In this document: piece after piece, positions 45,929-57,263 of the stretch
Numbering within the stretch: the stretch's first letter is position 1
How the letters are laid out: the number at the start of each line of letters is the position of its first letter
Assembly (NCBI GenBank): GCA_032158295.1
Contig: JASTWB010000059.1
Coordinates: 21,890-85,889 of the forward strand
Source of the DNA: Pycnopodia helianthoides
Taxonomy: Eukaryota; Echinodermata; Asteroidea; Forcipulatida; Asteriidae
Length of the DNA stretch: 64,000 nucleotides
Reading direction: 5' to 3'
Notes under the pieces: generated by a model
Seen by the model: the letters and a program-made list of their open reading frames with translations, nothing else
Databases searched by the model: none
Told to the model about the DNA's origin: nothing
Made by a program: the position numbers and the translations under genes

Positions 45929-47560
45929 TTAATTTAGTTTTTGCCCTCTTGAGCCTCCTGCAACCTTCATCGATTGCAGAACTACACCGTTTCTTCCAAA
46001 ACATATCAAATGCCTAGCTGGAGATACAGAGGCATACGCTCTAATGGCTTTCTGTACAAATTCAAGCCTACATGTGTCAGGTTTGTTTTTGCCCTTTACC
46101 CCATGGCAGTTAGAGGAGGCCATTTCTTCTTCTGTGAAAAGCTGGCGCACAAGCAGAAGAACTAATCTTACTGAGTGACAAGACTTTTGTTGGGGACAAA
46201 TAACTGGTTCCAGGGAGGTTCTCCAGTAGGTCTTCCGGAGGCGTCTCGGTTTGGTCAAGTTCAAGGCCTGCCTCTTCATCATCACTGTAGCTGTGTTCGT
46301 TCTTTAGGATGTCTAAGATCCGTCTCAGCATTTTCTGGTTGCTGAGACAAATCTTCAACGTCTCGGCACACTTGCAAGACTTCTGAAATTGAAAGAAAAT
46401 TAAAAGCCTTTAAAACCCAGTCAAATAATTTGAAATTGGGTGACGTCAGCTCACTGCATATTCTTGACTTTGCAATTGGCCTTGACTTTCTACCGACTTT
46501 TTCGCAAGGAAAGATGGCTGCGCCCAGTCGCGACATTATTGAATGCAATTTTTACGTGGGCTTAAACTTTTGGTAAGCCCCATCATGTATCACTTTAATT
46601 ACACATTTAAGACTAGTTGCTAACCAAGATTTACAAGTATTCACATAACTTATAGTGAGCCCTATGTCCTTGCAGCTGATGCATGCTTGATAGATGATGC
46701 CACTGCCTAGTTCAGTCATTCTTCAAGACTAGTTAATTTGAAAAACATAAAACTGGTTAATGTCGGGGTATTATATTTATATTGTGTCATATTGACTAGG
46801 TGAATATTATGGTGAACCAAACTCATGTGTTACTAAAATTTGGTCAGAGAGCATGTACAATTTACTCACATCTTCCCAAGCAATGTCCAGTATGTCATTG
46901 TCAAACATCTTATTTAGATGTTCATCCCATGCACTAACATCAGGCATAATCTCAAAGGTTTCGTTGTGGCATTTTGATGGGGACTGGCCATCGTCATGTG
47001 GTCGCTCCTACAATGGTAAATACAAGATGGTGCAGTATTGTTAAAGAAGGAGCATTAAAAATAATGTTATAAACCCCCAAGATATTTTGACAAAGAAAGC
47101 AACATACAAGATATGTATTAAAATGTGTTAAAGGAAAAAGCAAAAAAAAAGGCGAATCGCAACACTCCATGCCTCCGATCGTGTACAAATCAAGAACGTT
47201 CGGAAGTACAGCCCATACCCACCCCCATGTGCACTGCCATGTGCTGCGCCGGCAAACGATGTATTACATCACTGTTGTCGCTGGTCCGCATGCACATTCC
47301 GTCAACAGCATTATTTTCCAAATTACTACCGACATTAACGACACTCCCTTAACATGTCATGAAGTGAACCGCTTGCAGAAATAATGCCGTTTTGACACAC
47401 ATTTCTATAAATAAAAAGAAAATAATGTACTCACAATAATGTACTCAGATGACATGTCCTCCATTTCAACATCCTAGTCCTTGAGTTGTTTCTTGGGTAC
47501 ACCATCTTCTTTATTCACTGGTTGAAGAGGTTGGGCTGCTGGGGGAGCTCCCATTCTTAT
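45929..47560 (-). pseudogene. BEN-domain gene, three exons
   Basis: Exon 1 (~47560-47430) encodes MGAPPAAQPLQPVNKEDG and has one TAG before DVEMEDMSSEYII. Exon 2 (46870-47007, acceptor accattgtag, donor GAT|GTGAGT) encodes NETFEIMPDVSAWDEHLNKM. Exon 3 (46382-45929, acceptor caatttcag) joins in phase with KSCKCAETLKICLSNQKM and an acidic linker. A frameshift near 46165 then leads to the BEN start LVRQLFTEEEMASSNCHGVK and a basic end. BEN modules bind DNA or chromatin partners. Exon order and phases are conserved despite two lesions; either pseudogene or assembly error. Confidence 0.55.
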
Positions 47561-47569
47561 CGCAACTGC

Positions 47570-47948
47570 ATACTAGGAACATTAAAATGTACTCATCTCA
47601 GTATAGTTTTTATAACAATGTTTGTTTTAAGTAAATCAGGTCTATAACTACTAGTAAATGTTTTGGTTTGAATTTAAATAACCGGATAGAAAAGGACAAC
47701 CATGTCCTGTTAAATCAAGAATCCACCAGTAATCAGCTGCTGGTTGCAGTTATGCATATAAATTATTATAAATTATATTGTTCTTGGAGAAAAGTAAAAA
47801 CCTGTTGTATTCATTAGCTTCGTTTAGTGTTCAAATACCTGCAGAACTAAATAATGATATCATAATGGCTAATTTTAAAATCACAAAGTAAATTCTATTT
47901 TGGGTTTGTTTTCAAGATGGTTGGTTGACTCAATATACCTATGTAAGC
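47570..47948. other. No gene seen
   Basis: Featureless flank of the Tc1 element. Confidence 0.4.
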
Positions 47949-47950
47949 TA

Positions 47951-48159
47951 CAATCCCGGCCATATCTCGTTGGGCCCCCCTGCCCCCTTTCAATGTTGAA
48001 TCACATTGTTGCACGGTCTTCTGCGTTCCAGACAACATTGAGCGGGGGGACGGGGGAGGGGACGGGGGAGAGAATGTTTATTGTGAGACAGGGAATGGTT
48101 ATTGTATGGTTATTGTAACGTTATTGGAACAGGTGGCCCAAGAATTTTGGCCGGGATTG
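47951..48159. repeat. Left outer module of the Tc1-like element
   Basis: 209 bp with its own imperfect terminal inverted repeats (CAATCCCGGCCA / TGGCCGGGATTG). Direct copy of 51081-51246. A partial third copy of its 3' half lies at 48300-48395. Confidence 0.85.
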
Positions 48160-48539
48160 TCTGAAATTCTTTCAGCGTGATTTTTTAATTTTTTTTTTAC
48201 AAAATAAGGCTTTAAAAAGCCTATGAATGTCCATAGACACTGAATGTCCGTTTACTGCTGAGTAGGGCGTTAAAAAACAGCAAGGATGTTTTTGTGTGGG
48301 GGGGGGACGACGGGGAGAGAATGTTTATTGTCAGGGGATGTCGACAGTGAATGTTTATTGTAGCGTTGGGAATGGGTGGCCCAAGCATTTTGCGCGGGAT
48401 TGTCTGAAAGTTCCTTTAGTTGATTTTGCGGAGTTGACTGCACACAGATATACTCCAATCTTTGGTGGATCAGAGACAATTCATAAGTGAAGCAAAGCAT
48501 TTGATACATAGTTATAGAAAGCAAGAGCCAATTTACAAC

Positions 48540-49616
48540 ATGGTGTTTCGTGGCTTAATTTCGAACGAAAATCGTGCATATATTCGTCTTTTGCGGAGGA
48601 GCGGAAAATCACAGAGAGAAATAGCGGCAACGTGCAATGTATCCCGTAGTTCTGTTCAGCGGATTTGTAAACGTGAAGGGCAAGTTCACCGGTGTCACCG
48701 TGGCCGAGGTGGGCGAAAAAGACTTCTTTCTAAGCGCCAGGACCGTCTTTTGGTGAGAAATGTACAGAAACTTAGGAAAACGGAGGGGCCATTTACCTCG
48801 GCAAGACTAAAGTCTGCATGCGGACTGATGCATGTCTCAGATAGAACCATGAGGCGTGCCATGAATAGACTTGGATTCAAGTACAGGCAAGCTCGTAAAA
48901 AGGGACTTGTAACGGATTTGGATCTGAAGAAGAGAGTGGGGTTCGCCAAGAAGATGACCCGTCAGTACCCGCCAAATGTGTGGACAGATTCAATTGCATT
49001 CTATTTAGATGCCACCTCTTTTGCCCACAAATTTAACCCAATGGATCAAGCCAGAGCACCTGGTGCAAGGGTATGGCGAAGGCACAGTGAGGGTCTTAAC
49101 CAGCATTGTACAGCAAAGGGGAGCAAAGTCGGATCCGGGGGACGAGTTGTCAAGTTGATTGTTGCAATTACGCACGGAGAAGGGGTAATATTATGTGAAC
49201 CATACGAAACAATGAACGGTGCATATTTTGCCGAGTTCGTGACAGAAAAGTTTGAGGCTCTGATTTCAAGAGCGGACAAAGGAGAAAGCCGGCTGTTCGT
49301 ACAAGATGGTGACCCAAGTCAAAACTCAAAGGCTGCCCGGGACGCGATGAGAAACATCAATGCAGAGCTGCTATCTATTCCCCCAAGGAGCCCGGACTTG
49401 AATCCCATTGAAAACATTTTTGAACTTGTTGGAGACAAACTGAAGAAGGACCCTATCACTCATAACATAACCCGTGAGAATTATGAAGAATTTCAAGCTC
49501 GAATAATTGCAACCATTCGTTCCATTCCTTTGGAAATCATAGACAGAACAATATCTTCTATGGAGTCCCGGGTCTCCATGTTACTGAGAAATGGTGGCAA
49601 ACGTGCATCGTGTTAG
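48540..49616 (+). CDS. Tc1-like transposase (DD34E), apparently intact
   Basis: 358 codons from ATG 48540 to TAG. Two N-terminal helix-turn-helix regions (RLLRRSGKSQREIAATCNVS; then SARLKSACGLMHVSDRTMRR) bind the terminal repeats. The catalytic triad is Asp in FYLDATSF, Asp in LFVQDGDPSQNS and Glu in SPDLNPIENIF, with 34 residues between the second Asp and the Glu. A basic segment between the helices and core could be a nuclear signal. The frame also extends 26 codons upstream without ATG, so the Met at 48540 is preferred. Cuts and pastes DNA at TA sites. No stop or frameshift; the only full-length transposase here. Confidence 0.9.
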   Translation: MVFRGLISNENRAYIRLLRRSGKSQREIAATCNVSRSSVQRICKREGQVHRCHRGRGGRKRLLSKRQDRLLVRNVQKLRKTEGPFTSARLKSACGLMHVSDRTMRRAMNRLGFKYRQARKKGLVTDLDLKKRVGFAKKMTRQYPPNVWTDSIAFYLDATSFAHKFNPMDQARAPGARVWRRHSEGLNQHCTAKGSKVGSGGRVVKLIVAITHGEGVILCEPYETMNGAYFAEFVTEKFEALISRADKGESRLFVQDGDPSQNSKAARDAMRNINAELLSIPPRSPDLNPIENIFELVGDKLKKDPITHNITRENYEEFQARIIATIRSIPLEIIDRTISSMESRVSMLLRNGGKRASC

Positions 49617-49619
49617 ACG

Positions 49620-50900
49620 TAACTTTATTACCCTCTGGTTGGCGCTAAGCACAAGATTTTACGACTGCATTTCTCGCACTGCATAATCATGCTCACTGTA
49701 AAATTCAATGGACTCCTTGACATGACTTTGACTCGCTTTCACAAATAAAACATGACTATATTCATCGGGGAAACCTAAATTAAGAATTTCACTTGGGTTG
49801 GTTCTTGTGAAATATTTCGTTTCTTCGAAGTAAATATTTCTTTATATCAAACTTTACATTTTTTATGTGTTGGGTATGAATGTCATAAAATAACAAATTA
49901 ACACCGGTGTCGCTCCCAAAATAACCCGTCCGGATAGAATTAACCCAATTGCCTATTCACTCTGAGGCTTTACAATGACGATTCCTGGCATGACCGCCTT
50001 GTGCCTGCGCCAAAAATACATGTCCAAAATTTCTTGTTGCGTGCATGTCTGACGGTTCACCACACGATTCACCATGGCATGTTTGCTTGTAACTTACGTG
50101 AAAAGGTTTTTTGTTCAACACGAAAAATAGTCCACAAACAACACATAACCTGTTCTCATTCTTTTGAACCACCTCATTCGGTTATTTGGCAGAAAATCAA
50201 ACGGTTAACCCTCAAAACCAAAATAGAAAAGAAATTTATGAAATCTCTTTATTTACTCTACTACGGTGAACCGTGTAGACTTGGTTCCAAGCCTGCGATC
50301 ATGGCTTTTAGTCTACTTGTTAGTCAATACATTATTGGGCCAAATAGCGCACATTGTTAGATTGGCCCATGATAGCTTATCTGTGGGGGCGTTTCTCGTG
50401 CCTGATACAGAGGAATAACCGCAATCTCACACTTGAAATCAAGTCTATAAATCGTAAGAATCACTGTGTGACTCACATAGTGTAATGGTTAAGAGATACG
50501 CTTAACAAGCCAAATGTCTTGAACCCAAATGGAGTTCAGGATAGACAAAATGCTCGTGTTTTTTCTCCTCTTATTTTTATCACCTTCCTCGACAAACAAT
50601 GAATGTTCATTGCTTATAATCATTCTTTCATTTTTCAATCCCATTGTTTCTATTCTCTTATTACTTATTTTGTATTAATGCTCACAAAATAATACCACCC
50701 CCCCCAAAAAAAAAATACACAAATTTCAACAACAAAAATGTTGCCTGTGTGTGTTCTTTTGTGTTCAAACGCTCTACTCGGCAAGAAATAGTCATTTACT
50801 GTCAAAGCACAATCATAGTCTGGCCCCCCCCCCCCGACAAAAACATCCTCACTGCTTCGAATTGCGTTTTCAGCAATACATGAACATTGGCTGTCTCTGA
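49620..50900. other. Non-coding 3' part of the Tc1-like element
   Basis: No supported ORF. 50470-50535 has a tRNA-like look (tagtgtaatggttaagag, then tcttgaacccaaatgg). C- and G-tracts appear from 50697 as part of the inverted module. Confidence 0.4.
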
Positions 50901-51080
50901 ACATTCTTAGTCCGCCCCCCCACCCCCCACCCCCAACAAAAACGTCCTTGCTGATTTGAATTTTGTTTTAACGCCCTACTCAGCGATGAATGGCAATCAC
51001 TGTCTTTGGACATTCATAGTCATTTTAAAGCCTTATTTTGTAATGTTTAACCAAAAAATTCACGCTTAAAAAATTTCAGA

Positions 51081-51246
51081 CAATCCCGGCCATATCTCGT
51101 TGGGCCCCCCTACCCCCTTTCAATGTTGAATCACATTGTTGCACGGTCTTCTGCGTTCCAGACAACATTGAGCGGGGGGAGAGAATGTTTAATGTTTTAT
51201 TGTAATGTTATAGGAACGGGTGGCCCAAGCATTTTGGCTGGGATTG
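51081..51246. repeat. Right outer module of the Tc1-like element
   Basis: 166 bp, direct copy of 47951-48159 with a ~40-bp internal deletion. Confidence 0.85.
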
Positions 51247-51248
51247 TA

Positions 51249-52244
51249 GTTGAAAATTGCAACTTGACCAATCAGGTGGCAATTTGGTGTAACAAAAGCG
51301 TCGGTACATCAAAGGAGCGGGAAAGCTCATCACTTCCATTTTCACTTCCAGCTTTCATTTGAGTAAACACAATTTTTGCAACCCTCCACCACCCCCATTT
51401 CGTTCTCCATAAAAATGTGTGGTTTCCTCTGCCTGATGGGACAAGTAATTACTGGGGAAGGCAGGGATTCAAGTTTAAAGTTAAGGTTGTAATATCAATT
51501 CGGTAATACTTAGTTATAGCACCCTCTTGTTCAGGTGGGGCTAGGTACTGTATTCCAACTGCATGTGCCAGTGTTGGAGTTACTTTTTAAGCCTTAAGTT
51601 ACTGGGCTTACCATTGAGTAACATTACTATTACACATTGCTTTTTTAGTGTTTTATAGGGGTTGGACAAAAGGGTCACTCTTTTCTTTTTATTGTCTTTT
51701 GATACACCTCTGTGGCATTATTTTCTAAGGAAGTGGACTGCCACTGCCTTGGGTCAAACAAATTAATGGGTTAGTCTGCAATGTTAATGTTGTAATGTTT
51801 ATTTGGTAACACTAGCACCCTCTTGTTGCGGTGGGGCTAGTTCATGTAATACAACCGCATGTACCAGCGGTGGAATCACTTTAACCCTTGTATGATTATG
51901 TAATTATATCACAGTATTTTTTAGAAACACTGCTGTTAGTGTTTTATAGGGGCGGGCAAGCTGCCCCCCTTTTTATCGACAATCATTTTAAGCCATGTAA
52001 GCTTTTGAAAACACTGCTTTTTTAGTGTGGTATAGAGGCTGGGCAAGCTGGGCCCGGTACATTTGGTTGGCAAGCTGCCCTTGGGCATTTGCCCTTGATT
52101 AAGTCATGATTAATTTTCATGTGATTCGTACATGTTTGCCAAACTGGTAATTGACCAGATATTGTTTGAAATAAAAACAGTTGAAGCTGTGCCAAGAGTC
52201 AATAAGTTATTTTGCTGTTATTTTCTTTGGGGTGTCGTCTCAGA
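51249..52244 (-). repeat. Block B of the ~4-kb unit, inverted copy
   Basis: Reverse complement of 24441-24985, with an extra ~400-bp segment (about 51490-51900). Similarity to copy 1 begins right at the TA that ends the Tc1 element. Confidence 0.75.
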
Positions 52245-55200
52245 ATAATATCTGTGTAACCATTGGTGTCTGTCAGTCTCTCTCATTAGGCTTGTTTGTC
52301 AAGTTCAGTCATGAACGACAACTGAAGTCTTTTTTAGAATGTATTTGCTTTCATGGAATTTTCCAACATAAAGATGATTTCACACTTAACATTTCTGTGA
52401 ATAAGAGTATGGGGGAACATTATTATCTGGCGGCTCAAGATAAAGTATTCACATCCCATGTCAAAGAAAAGAAATGTATTCACATGTCAAGGAAACCTAT
52501 TAACCTGGAACTAACAGGCTGCAGTCCAGTTGTTAATCACACAAACAGATTAGCAGGACTAAAGTTATGCAAAATTCGGTGGAAATTACATTTTATTTTA
52601 AAGGTATTATACATGATTGGTAAGGATAAAAAACATTGTTTAATTTTAGTTTAAAAATAGATGAAAGCTTACTGATTATGAAGTTCATACTAGTAAACAA
52701 AATTGTGAAATATTTCCCTCTGAAATGAAGTCTTATTCGAGAAAACTTTATATGAAACCTATAAAAAACAACATCTGATTTTGGTTGTTATAATAATAAT
52801 AATGTTGTATGAAGAAAGACCTATAGTCTAACTGTCCTACGTATACCTCACGGCATACAGTAATTGTTTAAGACACCACCGTGGAATAAAGGATTTCACT
52901 AAACGACAGTATGCATAGAATGAGTGTATCGACTAGTTATAAAAGATCTAGACATTGAAACACTTGGCATGAATGGAAGAAACAAAATTAGAATAGCAAG
53001 TTTTGCAGTGTATTAATGATTGGCATGCAGGCAAAGGGAGAGTGAGACGCTAGGTGTATGCAAGACGTAGTTGAATTGGAGTGGTAAAATGGGGAGGGGG
53101 TGTAATTGGTGTAAATGAGGGGTAGTTTAAGGGTTAGGAGGGGAGAGGGATGAAAGTGGTAAAAGGTAGTATAAGGGAGGGTGTGGGAGAAGGGTGAGGA
53201 AGGTAATGTATGGGGTATAAGAAGGGGATATGGGGTATGGGAGTATGGGCAGGGGTTGGTGGTGTGGGGAGGGGGTATATGTGGGTGGTATAAGGGGTGT
53301 GGTGGGTGTAAGGGAAGGCAGGCTAGGGAAGTAGAGTGGGGAAAGGAGGCGATAGTAGGGGTAGGGAATTGGTAGGGGGTGAATGGTAGAGGGGGGGGAG
53401 AATAAATAATCAAAACAAAATGATATAAATTGTTTGGACAAATGCAATGGACTTGATAAACAATACGGAACCTGAGGTGCGAATAACAAAGATATTGTGA
53501 GCGAATATGGTTCTTGGAACCTGATAAACATAAAGAACCTGACTAGCTACACAGATCCTGAGGTTCACAAGGACATTTAAAAAAAGGGAAATAAAAAGAA
53601 ACTGACCGAATTTTGAATTTGGAACCTGACTAATACAGAGAACCTGATTTACTACACGGAACCTGAGGTTCACAAGTACTTTTTAGAAAAGGGAAATATG
53701 AAGTGTGAAATACAAAGAAATTGTGACCAAATTTGGAACTTGTAACCTGACTAATACAAAGAACGTGATAAACAACACGGAACCTGAGGTTCACAAGGAT
53801 ATTTTAGAAAAAGGAAATATAAAGTACAAAAAATTGTGAAATATTTCCTTCTGAAATGAAGTCTTATTCGAAAAAACTTTATCTGGAAACCTATAAAAAA
53901 CAACATCTAATTTTGGTTGTTACAACCAAATTTAAGGACAATATGTTTACATGCTGAAAATTGTGCCTGGTTATTCACTATTTTCTCCTGACTCACCTCA
54001 AATTAAGCATAAATTTGTACATGTTTGTTATTTCATGAACTCTGTGTGCGACTATTTTGTCAGCTCTACCAATCCTGCATAATACCTTTTAAAGATGCTT
54101 GCTTTAAATTAAAGACTAATATTCATTAGTATTACATCTAAGTTTGCCACAAAGAAAACAAAAAGATTCTCAAGTTCTTGAATAAAATTAATTACAAACT
54201 AATGCTCAACCATTATAATCCCCTTCAAAGTTAATTAAGTTTGATATCTCTAATAATGTCTTTAAATTGATTAAAATTGAACAAAAAATAACATTAAAGG
54301 GGCACGTTGTCTTTGGATCAGGCGCTTTTGGGCTATTAAAAGCGTTTGCTTTGAAATAAATATGTTTGGAAAGATATTCATGTAGAATAATATTGATTCG
54401 CTTAAATATACTCTGAAATTGTGTGCTTTTTGTGTATAAAATTCATGACAGAACACCAATCGCTATTTTGTAGACCAATGTTGGAATTCATGTTCAGCTG
54501 GTTGTATTTTCAGGGGCAAATTTATGTGTTTTTTTAAATCACTTCGCACCTAGTGTAGGAAAAATTCTTAAAACGGATGAGTAGTAATTCCAAGAGCAAC
54601 ATTTTGAGAGTTTGAGTCAATGTACCCCTTTAACTTGGCCGCCTAAAATGTCAACTACAGAGGGCGCTCTAGCCACTCTAATCTATTTCCACACGACGTG
54701 CCTGGATTGCCACATGTGCTGCACGGACGAACGGTGAGCTAGTGTGTTGGTATGTCAGAATTGTTTATTGACTTTTTAAGCACAACGGAACGAAGTGTTG
54801 GTCAAATGTAACACCCGTGATGCTGGACTATGGAGGTTTTTCCTCCATGGCTGGACCGAAGGAGGAAAGGGTAGAGTGGACGACGGCGAAAAACACTGAT
54901 TAAACCGTACTACAGCATGCACACGTTAATGTTTTTGGAGTGCACATGTGAACCACTGCACCACCACGACAACCACAACGCGAACAGCATGCATGCACAC
55001 CGGACGTCTTGGGACTTTGGTGAATGGTGGTACGAGCGGCGGCCATGACGAACTTGTTATGGCTGGCTGTCTCGCAGCTCATCGTTGTTGTTTGCAATAC
55101 CTACATTTAAACACGGATAGACTCATGTGTATCATTGTAAAGTTGTATGTGTATTCAGAACTGTATACGAAAACTGGAGTTGTAGCCGCTATGGCAAGCG

Positions 55201-56090
55201 ACGGCCTTCAGCAGCCACACTTGAGTTGACCGTGGAGGGAGTTGACACGACACGAGGATTGTCTTCATGAAGTCACCAGCTAGCAGCAGTGATGGCGGGG
55301 ATCTAAGAATTGGCGGAAGTAAGAATGGTGGATTGGTAATTTCTGGTACGGTCTCACATTTACAAGAATCATCTTGAAGTTGGAGTTACTTAAAGAGGAG
55401 CGAGCCATCTTCTTATTCTGAGGTGAACCGTTTCACAACAACATCCATGGTGGTGGTAAGTACATGTAAACTTCAGTACACTTCTCAGCCAAATTGTGGG
55501 AACATTTCCCTTCATAATACAACATTGTGTTTGGGGTTTTGTTTTTATTTTTCTTCCCCACAGGTGGCATTTCACTGTTTTGCAAGAACTTGATTCTGAC
55601 GTTCCAAACGAAATTGATCCTTATGTTAAGTTTTATGAGAATTGTTTTTCCACTTGAGGGCATACCTGTTGTTGATATGTCATGTTCTGATTCTGACACT
55701 GTGCATGCTGTAGTGTAATATGAGGCTCCTCCCATCTTGATCATTGATTCATGAAGTAGACTGATGATTACAGCTATGTGCTTCTCTTCCTGAGGGTACA
55801 TCTGCATAACATTGTGTTGTACAAAATCACAGATGATGGCATTTTAAATTGTCGTTAGTGAATATAATTCGTAAAGCACCACAAAGTTTTTGCAGGTGCC
55901 CCACTGACCGATATGAAGTTATGATTAGATCTATTTACAAATCATATAAGGAAAGCTAAATAACATGGTAGACCTACCCTGACACGGATGGATCAAAACT
56001 ATATTTTAGGTGTGTGTGTGTGGGGGGGGGGGAATTGCTGAGAATTAAAGACATTTTTCTTCTTCCTGTACTACAAAAATAGTAGTAGTA
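52245..56090 (+). repeat. ~4-kb duplicated unit, copy 2
   Basis: Collinear with copy 1 (24247-28145) apart from the missing internal B block and the insertion at 52790-53840. Shares the GT...AG pair (55456-55563) and the two short frames. Divergence is visibly about 10 percent by eye, so this is an old duplication or two TE copies. Confidence 0.85.
52790..53840. repeat. Insertion within copy 2: purine-rich tract plus tandem repeats
   Basis: Absent from copy 1. 53030-53400 is strongly purine-biased (G/A-rich, 'ggggagggggtg' style), which creates long proline/threonine ORFs on the other strand without coding meaning. 53430-53840 holds ~85-120-bp degenerate repeats with 'cctgaggttcacaag' at 53557, 53662 and 53783 (and cctgaggt at 53471). 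The same tgtgaaatatttcc...tgaaatgaagtcttattcg stretch flanks it on both sides (about 52706 and 53843). Confidence 0.8.
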
Positions 56091-56430
56091 CAGTAGTGAG
56101 TTCTAGAACTATGAGGTTCGATCCGCTATTGTAGAAAAAAAGTTGAAAATGTCATTTAAACAAAATCTATCAGAATCGTTTGTAAAGTGTAACAAAAAAT
56201 TACTTCAATATCGTCTTTCCAGTCAAGAATTTCTTTGTCGTATGATTTGCAAATAGTGTTTACATGGGCTCTTACCGCGGTGATGGTCTGGCACAACCCA
56301 ACTTGTTGAAACAAATCAAACAGTCTCAATGGAGACCCTTGACGCCACATTTCAACTCCAACATCCGCCTGCCAGAACTTGTATATCTTAGGGCTGTGAG
56401 CGTACAGCATCATAGCAACATTGACTCCTG
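56085..56430. repeat. Local duplication, copy 1
   Basis: Matches 57826-58090 ('agtagtgagttctag', 'ccagtcaagaatttctttgt' and onward). Carries the DUF6589-like exon below. Confidence 0.9.
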
Positions 56431-56460
56431 CTTTGACGTTCCACTTGTTCTGTGTTCCTT
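56204..56460 (-). pseudogene. DUF6589-like exon (N-terminal region)
   Basis: The minus frame includes SPLRLFDLFQQVGLCQTITA and KSYDKEILDWKDDIE, followed by donor GAA|GTAATT at 56204. It corresponds to the exon at 11369-11488 (both end '..IL..K..IE' right at the donor). Open across the exon. Its neighbours in family order are not downstream; copy 2 of the 4-kb unit is there instead. Confidence 0.55.
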
Positions 56461-56469
56461 TCACACTTA

Positions 56470-57260
56470 CACGCCTATGTGACAGAAGTATTCAAGATGT
56501 AAATTTGACGTCAAACAAAACCATATTCGTTATAGTATTTCATGAGCACACAACTATTTAAATATAATTTAAATATAACCTGACGAAAAAGTAAATGCAC
56601 TGACTAATGACAGGATTGACAGCATTCTTCCCTATAAGGACACCATTAATAATAACAGACATACACAATTCTTGGATTTGTGTTGGTGTATTGTGGCACA
56701 AGCGGCTGCCTGTCTAAAACCAGGCGCCCTCTGAAGGTTAAAGAGGCCGGAGGAATTTACCGGTGCATTTATTTATCACAAAAATATTAGTAATAATTTA
56801 AAAGAAAGAAACTTAGCTGTCACTTGCAGGTTGAACTCGAACTGTCTTTTGTTTCCTTCTCTTCGCCACTTGGTATTTTTGGAATCCTTCAGCTTTTGAG
56901 TAAAGGATTATGTGGTCTTGGAATGAAGTTCCAAGACCTCCGCTTTGGTATCACTCAATTTTTGCTCGAAAGCGTAGGAAAACTCCGCTAACATAGCCTT
57001 GATGTCTTCTTTGGTTGCCGGTTGCTCGTCACCCGGCATGATGTTATTTTCAGTAAGACGCAACGGTGTAAGAATAAGGAGAATTTTTAAATAGCTGTTT
57101 ACTTTGTGCCGAACCAACGTGAAGTGACCTTGCTACGCCACACCCTAAAACACAGTGCCTCGCATTCCATAGCACGCCCTCAACCTCATGCGTGCCCATG
57201 CACCGTGAAGAAAACCAATATGTTCTAATTCACACATGGTTGTTCAACCGAACATATTTG
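56470..57260. other. No gene seen
   Basis: A 69-codon minus ORF (56908-57117) with a short coiled-coil look, no family. Confidence 0.35.
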
Positions 57261-57263
57261 CAT

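Larger units (their letters stand above)
47951..51246 (+). mobile_element. Tc1/mariner-like transposon, ~3.3 kb
   Basis: The outer ends are CAATCCCGGCCA...TTGGGCC (47951) and GGCCCAAGC...GGGATTG (51246, with one change, GGCTGGGATTG), flanked by TA on both sides (47949-47950 and 51247-51248), the Tc1/mariner target duplication. Inside lie inverted subterminal modules (48160-48310 versus 50905-51080) and an open transposase (48540-49616). The outermost modules (47951-48159 and 51081-51246) are direct, not inverted, copies of each other. Length is about twice that of a typical Tc1 element because of long non-coding ends. Confidence 0.85.

Noticed and set aside
52181..52654. 157-codon plus-strand ORF
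   Set aside because: It spans the junction of block B and segment A and is not open in copy 1; no start context or motif.
52988..53531. Long minus-strand ORFs (141 and 134 codons) rich in Pro, Thr, Ser and His
   Set aside because: They arise from a strand-biased purine-rich tract; both are low complexity, overlap in different frames and are absent from copy 1 of the unit.
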